Shown here in pieces: positions 22,401 to 25,437 of a DNA stretch of 25,437 bases. The notes under the pieces are model-generated. The model made no database searches, was not told the origin of the DNA, and saw nothing but the letters and a program-made list of their open reading frames with translations. Each line of letters opens with the position of its first letter. The first letter of the stretch is position 1. Made by a program: the position numbers and the translations under genes. The stretch spans positions 1-25,437 of the forward strand of contig JBGTQJ010000093.1 in assembly GCA_041941305.1 (NCBI GenBank), written 5' to 3'. The stretch comes from JANSWP01 sp041941305 (GTDB taxonomy: Bacteria; Bacteroidota; Bacteroidia; Chitinophagales; Saprospiraceae).

Positions 22401-24246
22401 AGATAAATTGAACAGTTCCAATCATGTGAAAACGGTGACAGATGCCAAAAAAGAAATTGCGGCTGCTTTGGTAGAACAAATGGCTGAAGTTTTACCAGAC
22501 ACCGCATCTGTTCCAACTACAGCAGCTTTGAAAGAAGCAAAAAAGAAACTGGAACAACGGCTTTTGATAAAACTTTCAGAAGCATATAAAGTCAATACTG
22601 TTGTTCAATTTCCATTGAATGCTGCAAATACTGCTACTGGGAATACCGATGTTCCAAAATTTTACGGTATGCCAAATGTGAAAGGAGAAAGCGATCGGGA
22701 ATATTCTTTTTCCACTTCAAAAGTGAATTTAGATGGTTCGCCTTCAAGTCTGACTTTCCTATTCAGCACCAAACACGAGGAGGCTGATGACCAGGCATTT
22801 GTAAATCTTGGATTGAATTATCAAATCAGTCATTTGCAACACCGTTTTGAAACACCTATAGATGATTATGAAGTTTCTTCCTGGCTGGCATTTGTACTTC
22901 CTCCTGACGTCAATTCAGCCTTATTGCAAGATTTGGGAGATGTCCAAATCCCGGTCGTGTTGCGTGCCTTCCCAACTGCCCCGGCTTTGGTAAGTCAAGC
23001 GGGCTTACAATCTTCACCTGAAGTAAGTAGAACTGCGTTGGAGAATGCCACTCAATGGGATTATCATTTGAAATATGCGCAAAACGCAGCAGGTCAGGAT
23101 ACCATCAAAGCAGAAATTGCATTAAATGGGGAAGGCACTGCAGGCGGGAGCGCTGAGATCAGTTCGCATTATCTAATGGAATCACTTGGCAGATTTATGA
23201 GTCTCTATCCAGGTATTCTGAATGATTTAGCCGCACAACTGCCATTGATAAATGCTCAATCTACTGATACGGCGATTGCCTTAGGAGCGACTTCCGCTTT
23301 TGCTAGATTAGTTAGTGAAGTTTGTACAGCAATGACAAGCACCCAGGCGGCAATGATGGCAGCTGTAGATTTAAATGAAAAAGTATTGTATGAGTTTGAA
23401 ATTCAGGAACAGAAAATTGATGGAAACCTGAATGTGAGAGTAGAGCATATACAAACGACTCCTGATACACATCTGTTTGATCTTCCAATTGTGAAAATTG
23501 ATGGGTATGAATCAGACCAGGCAAATCCTGCTACCTACTCAGATGAAAACACTGGACAGGTACTGGATTGGGACACTGCTAAAGGCGTGAAAGAACGAAC
23601 TGCGGTATTGGAAAATCTGGATATTTTGAAATACCAAAATGGTGGTTCGGGTATCTGGCTTACAAGAAATGAAGATTTGAGCGATACTTTTGATACCAAT
23701 CCCGATTTTATTTACAGGACACCTTTTGCGCGTTTTCCGAATACTATCGTGCCCTTCCTGGATAATCAAATTTCGATTAACATAAAGACAGAAATTGAAG
23801 CTTATCAGAAAAAGCAGGGACTTGATGAGGAGGCAATTGCAACCAATTTAGCAAGTTATGGGTTAAAACACTATTTGAGGGATTTTTTCAAACTACTGTT
23901 GGATAAGGGGCAAGGTGACGATGTGCAATCTATCAAATTGGAATGTGGATACGCTTATCAAATTAAAGCAAATAGCGAATTGCCTGAAATTGTATTACCG
24001 ATACTGTTAGCTCCACCAACTGATTTTTCACTCCCAGCAGATCTGGACGATACCGATGAACAAAGTTTTATATCAAAGTTAGCGACTGCTATTGAGGCTT
24101 GGTTTAATCAAAACCAGCCAGCGGATCACAATCTAAATGAGCGCTTTTTATTGGATGTATCTATTTTCTCAAAAGTGAATGATAGCAAATTGCCGATAGT
24201 GAGATTGAGAAATGTGTTTTTGTACCGGGATGATGTCTCAGAATAG
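13450..24246 (+). CDS. Giant 3598-residue protein of unknown function with LysM-like repeats
   Basis: An uninterrupted frame from ATG 13450; the frame is open back to 13393 but offers no earlier start, and no ribosome site is seen. The N-terminus (MQGATFHKNENLDPK) is hydrophilic: no signal peptide. No membrane helix or T9SS tail is visible; the end is LRNVFLYRDDVSE. Parts by residue: ~1-880 acidic, mixed alpha/beta, with FKVLSLQVLFENSNIKDFAS at ~889; ~1025-1460 strand-rich (ISLSIGDLELDFHENSGAYE, then FPYGRDFSRSLDVEV and GPFPIVGAIGIYFGKLSG at ~1443-1477); ~1498-1640 a glycine-rich alternating-hydrophobic stretch like stacked long strands; ~1903-2120 LysM-like repeats; ~2120-3598 an alpha/beta region with IDIDSWMRQFLEAVDLFL (~2955) and FIYRTPFARFPNTIVPFLD (~3418). 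I cannot name the family. It stands alone as a transcription unit between palindromic DNA and a terminator. Candidates are a baseplate- or envelope-associated scaffold; this is inference. Confidence 0.85.
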   Translation: MQGATFHKNENLDPKLFISFEDSENWCAYLLRENESFEETTLDFKTIWEGTGSRNATKYRGDFLFGRKCPDALSATSDETKSKTYNQAIRKVLAKKINVPYSIALVWLLEPNETPGEANTFVIPLWEQSNKQYQIALESTFSFGIGELTAFKAVRVKSEFSDDYTALLIPTGTKTGLTNRPHAIEFGLQLKNGEIPSARQKTQIKKDNYISIPLSGSCRGAFRFEMTLLEQDDLLNFDLGQKYFYQNGSFTELSYPFLKSGREHYEALCQVSFDPSNVSNQPSGTLDVRPNQTYIAFTGETNYKLSQENPDKDLETVFDTFFNSETGYGLQLKPYCECEHSHTDINDFYATRDSARLVLTRKGANPFDLYFAPAGDFYMEYNEEGLPEELKDDPAQLLTGLSGTESIGFQPKKEEFEGDKMRFRPYNPAFAKDFDGTSFSSNDALCKPQLISDLSATTEVEELNTSWVNILPNEANGQVLYYAQAEGASLYSKHHGIKTISDENFDDEDDTEKIELLGHFEPAVVLPKGEAYSDFVFPLVPYLGSQGSEVMANLENKVLQPIRKQKIGKDFLAHVVPAGTATSTEINAATPQGLVAKVEQATGDWSELILAENAETADNETGPNYSNHDITDTTQSEFKFGFVNLQSKLQEAFQTNQQFLVVTDATNLGDLFNSHTGEMDISTLSGSEAIFNNKMFIDDWPFIVKTGENGNETGEYRNVLIFKFCKGSLLERIQNPALWTNPCDFNGDQTTDPYDTSELAGVSSWINQYFENAKGQQSPYFDHFQTLIEDENWNGILALKVDLAAGDFPEGLKGLLGGINQDRLNIHHFGIEMNRVAASEDKDIHLSEYSSMFGLINYLDEAYELNLLNGVDPNLPVTTSTSPYDFKVLSLQVLFENSNIKDFASKIQVSMDELFKEAVPDTYIVQPSVDENKLSSNSIVLNGTYEEHNGRSVYTFATTESTFFELNSFILQHIEFERAIFETLSSVDNHIKSRFSFWGNISFEEISEGDQINDLLSFGWEVDAAEGRGLTFNNLQLAMDFHLDGIAALPDVDECTRDTQGRCFKMITDFFEPFLKNSYSRENGLFSKFPLDFQGFVFGSSQNMPSELGYQTILLQGNYGGVDWGISTENLTTDWYGLKYKMNMGTLGELASDAGLEASFMIAWSPNGNSAPKLFLGMILPGPGGPNKMLNLQNIISLSIGDLELDFHENSGAYELRFRDIGFKFFNFLKIPFFAEANFHLFANANSTDRKNLGWFLNYAEPVSPKLVNVIFLALGQHVTIVNGDFGSMKEAIAQMEEAFITHEETSFSNLIHGDTSFDVIEPETDLYVDFDASSNWLVALHFGLLAPKNEPTQYAIEASVLFNDPTMYGLYIAASGDAVKFMDGLEFEIFYQKIDESTGMYRGELTIPSELRSFKLGAATITLPTIAAEIYTNGDFLIDLGFPYGRDFSRSLDVEVQAGPFPIVGAIGIYFGKLSGNTAKNLPTIAKEGGEPIGKFDPVIVIGIGAEVGLGKSFEEGPLSAEIAVTVVGIIEGIAAKWLPNDPASASDDFEESFYMKVNGTFGIVGILTGSVDFKVIKAGVEVELYALADIIYESFRAIPITLSAGVEVKVTVKVDLGLFTVKEDFSYSEHIETTFEIMEDRIGQEPWSGASGMIALSAVQTPTLIPITSETKQALDLYFNLAHTLSDKTTGSELSCVALLMMKSADTQDITSSGTAFDLLAEQVFRWMANGGASLPAGSTSTDFDDKLIDSTYLQSLLDELLANPNILRPISKEQINDFLNDNFVLNIETGASDTFDDAVATIFPMVPDFGLELSYDPNGHSINSFEAYNNVTQNYLINTLEAFFGDTKYKTSGNSASVEDVDPNLSLAEYNFEDYFVLIARHMVTNAIKSFKKYNYYLSEHTHTIIDGESLSSITTIYNNSLNPVTIESIAIANQSHLIKDITIDGITHSELTFEGLAGELGKTIEALAQQLKDEADLFDKTEESDLKIPNHSTLALIQAHFGVNNEVSIEDIAIENQFHKLSDPTSGENLYKRAITENKTVGELAEELKDVAGLFDIIEDAYLTIPNLTCLSIGEILDDLFANNITANLSGIAMRTQLHGLRLPKTDELNYFDNKGEEFSLFTDDIDYSFYKLLGQQFLLPKTNLGDWPTTPGEEGDDAKTTDAPLTIKLIEGETIKASIAYSKTEVSNKYTEYATAKDDADLSEGFKAVSLYKEVPHEYKFKSFHEYNGDLLWNFSDNFLHYLSGASSEGLDNFQVTIGMKNGAKGMMEYLNATNARWGTKINLTIRRYPDATNAFRYELMGTDEIGITLLERYIKAGLDPSDIRLMHPKVIDNGDETFSVEQDNLESLNLNEIYTFINQANLSTETNPIIEEAMMAAMASQSGLTPGIQNTTHLDFIKLIWKCSVVQTGGYYLYYEDVSGATFPSIIFEEDNTAKICLLINHSTGSTLANYMNCVLTDADIDTQNAIVFAEATDLKDKCPFLPQGVFAYELSRTKPTGETAADLLASSYHLLSYRIWDNNAGATDDDGNPFGDWTRFSMPIGPTNDLSQEDAVKRKRVPGVDDGNWLYKLKVPFYKYAMAQSFDAPFDAVENIYAGVGTDARIQVCWKDLYGNCIFDFIEKQTLDPLDASSGTSSIRIGYTDKMLALNQWPNVEYFYEVIDGNLNIQLRYRIQDFSNDASNDRKNEHIRMFEKIFLQLNQQGPDADGTTVHHVDTLLTSSLFNDGKVLELSDLNAFITAVYQNIINNELPAADSNVLYVIEPGEEDSEDKNYLEYTIATPIVLSELNSANIYELEVALNFERKKYFVHDDFKKEASVLCAITAVPPYLETEELNDVNGVMETSRISKLTQFASNFESTIATVGDSLKIATGINKDELNTKGKVKDIWVVRLDNSTFNFNYDPSAEHPAYYALKPFSTNLVSGDLNVYQYESGTGLKTSTDDLIPTAFSEIDIDSWMRQFLEAVDLFLSPQYTTGAFLVDKLNSSNHVKTVTDAKKEIAAALVEQMAEVLPDTASVPTTAALKEAKKKLEQRLLIKLSEAYKVNTVVQFPLNAANTATGNTDVPKFYGMPNVKGESDREYSFSTSKVNLDGSPSSLTFLFSTKHEEADDQAFVNLGLNYQISHLQHRFETPIDDYEVSSWLAFVLPPDVNSALLQDLGDVQIPVVLRAFPTAPALVSQAGLQSSPEVSRTALENATQWDYHLKYAQNAAGQDTIKAEIALNGEGTAGGSAEISSHYLMESLGRFMSLYPGILNDLAAQLPLINAQSTDTAIALGATSAFARLVSEVCTAMTSTQAAMMAAVDLNEKVLYEFEIQEQKIDGNLNVRVEHIQTTPDTHLFDLPIVKIDGYESDQANPATYSDENTGQVLDWDTAKGVKERTAVLENLDILKYQNGGSGIWLTRNEDLSDTFDTNPDFIYRTPFARFPNTIVPFLDNQISINIKTEIEAYQKKQGLDEEAIATNLASYGLKHYLRDFFKLLLDKGQGDDVQSIKLECGYAYQIKANSELPEIVLPILLAPPTDFSLPADLDDTDEQSFISKLATAIEAWFNQNQPADHNLNERFLLDVSIFSKVNDSKLPIVRLRNVFLYRDDVSE
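19156..19790 (+). other. LysM-like tandem repeat block inside the giant protein
   Basis: Residues ~1903-2115. HTIIDGESLSSITTIYNN, then TIESIAIANQSHLI, has the LysM plan (a strand, GESLSSI helix, VTxExIAxAN helix). Two further units follow at a step near 80 residues: SIAIANQSHLI against DIAIENQFHKLS, and ALAQQLKDEADLFD...LKIPN against ELAEELKDVAGLFD...LTIPN; the third unit is partial (SGIAMRTQLHGLRLP). LysM folds bind N-acetylglucosamine polymers or act as structural modules in phage-like baseplates. The units are longer than a single ~45-residue LysM, so each may be a LysM plus a helical insertion. Confidence 0.55.
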
Positions 24247-24288
24247 AAGGGGGGAGCAATGGAATTTTAGGTTGCTTAGAATGATTTT

Positions 24289-24328
24289 ACAATTGCAATG
24301 TACCTGAGGTGCATTGTAATTGTCTTTT
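24289..24328 (+). terminator. Terminator of the giant gene
   Basis: ACAATTGCAATG (24289-24300) pairs with CATTGTAATTGT (24312-24323) with one G-U pair, followed by CTTTTAT. It begins 42 bp after the stop codon. Confidence 0.65.
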
Positions 24329-24373
24329 ATATAGAAAGGAAAGCCATAAAAGGAATGTTACTGGAATAGGTTG

Positions 24374-24537
24374 TAAGCACCAAGTCATATTTATCTACAA
24401 CTAATTTTCGTTTCTTTTTTCCTCTCATTTCGTTGAAAATACTCGGCAGAGCTTTGGCTATGCCTGCGTTTTTCGCCTTATGAGAGAAAAAAAGAATTCC
24501 AAAATTTTACTTATACATAATTATGACTTGGTGCTTA
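24374..24537. mobile_element. MITE with TA-flanked terminal inverted repeats
   Basis: TAAGCACCAAGTCATA (24374-24389) and its exact reverse complement (24522-24537) bound 164 bp. The interior carries on as an imperfect palindrome: TTCTTTTTTCCTCTCAT (24412-24429) answers ATGAGAGAAAAAAAGAA (24480-24496), and GGCAGAGC...GGCTATGCC forms the tip. If the outermost TA on each side is the target duplication, the element is 160 bp (24376-24535) and of the Tc1/mariner-IS630 insertion type; that reading is inference. No transposase inside. Confidence 0.6.
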
Positions 24538-24752
24538 TCCTTTATTATCAATTATCAAAAAGCCCTGATTTATTTCTTTTTGGAGTTGATTGCGAAAGAC
24601 TAGCAAAGCATAGAGAGCAGTTATCAGGAAAAACACGGGAACTTTTTCCGGTTTTTTGTTGGTTAGCCCCTTTGTTTATGTGGATTTTGGCTTATTTGAC
24701 CCTATTTCTTCAAAAACGAATAAAAAATAATTGAAAAAAAAGTTTTTGATTT

Positions 24753-24780
24753 TTGTTTTTTCAAAAAAAATCTATCTTTG
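24753..24780 (+). promoter_or_regulatory. Promoter of the tRNA-Thr/Tyr/Gly/Thr cluster
   Basis: TATCTTTG (24773-24780) followed by CAC is a full -7 box; TTG at 24753-24755 stands 17 bp upstream in a T-rich tract. The start site would be near 24786, ~105 bp before the first tRNA. Confidence 0.7.
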
Positions 24781-24785
24781 CACTC

Positions 24786-24832
24786 GCTTTTTCGGAAGCC
24801 CCTTTTCGGGCACCCAAAAAGCACTTTTTTTT
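24786..24832 (+). promoter_or_regulatory. Hairpin plus T-run in the tRNA leader
   Basis: GCTTTTT (24786-24792) pairs with AAAAAGC (24816-24822), with inner GCCC (24798-24801) and GGGC (24808-24811); eight Ts follow (24825-24832). It has the form of an attenuator between promoter and first tRNA. Confidence 0.4.
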
Positions 24833-24889
24833 CCCCGTTCTTTGATACTGTTTTTGGCATTATATTAGTAAAATAATTAATGCGAAAAA

Positions 24890-24963
24890 GCCAGCATAGC
24901 TCAGTTGGCCAGAGCAGCTGATTTGTAATCAGCGGGTCGGGGGTTCGAATCCCTCTGCTGGCT
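24890..24963 (+). tRNA. tRNA-Thr (anticodon TGT)
   Basis: The acceptor GCCAGCA pairs with TGCTGGC, the anticodon arm is CTGATTTGTAATCAG with TGT, and the T arm has GGTTCGAATCC. First of a four-tRNA cluster; CCA not encoded. Confidence 0.96.
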
Positions 24964-25049
24964 CTTGGAAATTAAAATAAAAACGTAAATAAAAATGAAT
25001 AATGCGATGCGTTTTCATTTTCATTTACCACTTTAATTTTCATTTCTAA
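24964..25049. repeat. Palindromic tRNA spacer, copy A
   Basis: AT-rich imperfect palindrome: AAATTAAAATAAAAACG on the left, GTTTTCATTTTCATTT (25011-25026) and TTTAATTTTCATTT on the right. It shares the 16-mer GTTTTCATTTTCATTT with the next spacer. Confidence 0.55.
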
Positions 25050-25132
25050 GGGGGTGCGCCGGAGTTGGAGAGCCGGGCCAGACTGTAAATCTGGTGTCTA
25101 TGACTGAATAGGTTCGATTCCTATCACCCCCA
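25050..25132 (+). tRNA. tRNA-Tyr (anticodon GTA)
   Basis: The acceptor GGGGGTG pairs with CACCCCC, the anticodon arm is CCAGACTGTAAATCTGG with GTA, and it has the long variable arm expected of bacterial tRNA-Tyr (83 nt). Confidence 0.96.
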
Positions 25133-25220
25133 CTTTCAAATTAAAATCAAAATTAGAATGGAAAATAAAAAACGCGACCCGTTTTCATTTTCATTTGTCA
25201 TTTTGATTTTGATTTGACAT
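25133..25220. repeat. Palindromic tRNA spacer, copy B
   Basis: Imperfect palindrome of the same design as copy A: AAATTAAAATCAAAATTA on the left, GTTTTCATTTTCATTT (25181-25196) then CATTTTGATTTTGATTTG on the right, with the tip ACGCGACCCG. Confidence 0.55.
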
Positions 25221-25293
25221 GCGGGAGTAGCTCAGTTGGTAGAGCATCAGCCTTCCAAGCTGAGGGTCGCGGGTTCGAATCTCGTCTCCCGCT
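25221..25293 (+). tRNA. tRNA-Gly (anticodon TCC)
   Basis: The acceptor GCGGGAG pairs with CTCCCGC, the anticodon arm is TCAGCCTTCCAAGCTGA with TCC, and the T arm has GGGTTCGAATC. Only four bases separate it from the next tRNA. Confidence 0.96.
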
Positions 25294-25297
25294 CACT

Positions 25298-25370
<73 letters not shown>

Positions 25371-25437
25371 TGTTTTTCCTTGGCAGTCGCACCCTGGATC
25401 GACTAGACAACGCCGGTTTTGGGGATCGCCCGCTGGC

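Noticed and set aside
15417..23769. Minus-strand frames of 60-115 codons within the giant gene
   Set aside because: Shadows of a 10.8-kb coding region; none has a domain or a promoter.
13450..24246. Tc-toxin, Rhs or non-ribosomal peptide synthetase identity for the giant protein
   Set aside because: No YD repeats, no carrier-protein or adenylation motifs and no Tc linker features were seen.
24480..24734. 84-codon open frame after the second MITE
   Set aside because: It begins inside the MITE arm, has no recognisable domain, and its middle is low-complexity AT-rich translation. Not supported as a gene.

Overview
The window looks like a stretch of a Bacteroidota chromosome, most likely from the Saprospirales. 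The evidence is a type IX secretion C-terminal sorting domain (residues 81-159 of the fragment at 1105-1584), Calx-beta, MopE-like and L-domain-like surface modules, several promoters of the Bacteroidetes TTG-N20-TAnnTTTG type, little use of Shine-Dalgarno sites, a LytS/LytTR pair, and the tRNA order Thr-Tyr-Gly-Thr that in this phylum normally precedes tuf. The assignment below phylum level is inference.

Layout. 1-1840: debris, namely the last ~70 codons of a tyrosine recombinase and the tail of a large secreted surface protein broken by one in-frame TAA. 1910-6259: minus-strand housekeeping or stress genes: an NTF2/lumazine-binding-like protein, a TetR repressor, an SDR oxidoreductase with two matched TetR-type palindromes upstream, an aldo/keto reductase and a small TPR protein. 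6300-7180: a redox locus in which three copies of a GTTAG-N5-CTAAC operator sit on two promoters of the same build; it includes a 77-residue thioredoxin-like protein and a wrecked MarR regulator joined to a HicA-like toxin remnant, with a hairpin element between promoter and regulator. 7311-7707: a minus-strand tRNA-Ser/tRNA-Pro operon with promoter and terminator. 7860-8280: repeat-rich DNA with a clean 174-bp MITE (19-bp terminal inverted repeats, 10-bp target duplication). 8281-10130: LytTR response regulator and LytS-like sensor kinase. 10410-12622: a type II restriction-modification pair (D12-class adenine methylase and PD-(D/E)XK nuclease). 12640-13449: non-coding, with palindromic elements and the leader of the next gene. 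13450-24246: one uninterrupted 3598-codon gene, 42 percent of the window. 24247-25437: its terminator, a second MITE, and a tRNA-Thr/Tyr/Gly/Thr cluster with promoter.

Most novel candidates: (a) the giant protein, which I cannot assign to a named family; it lacks a visible signal peptide, a T9SS tail and membrane helices, has a long run of alternating-hydrophobic strands and a LysM-like repeat block of ~80-residue units; (b) the MarR-type operator circuit around the thioredoxin-like gene; (c) a set of short non-autonomous palindromic elements, at least two with the marks of transposition; (d) the palindromic spacers found between most of the neighbouring tRNA genes.

Limits: everything here was read by eye. 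No homology search, structure prediction or folding was run, so family names rest on motif recognition and the hairpins on base-by-base reading.
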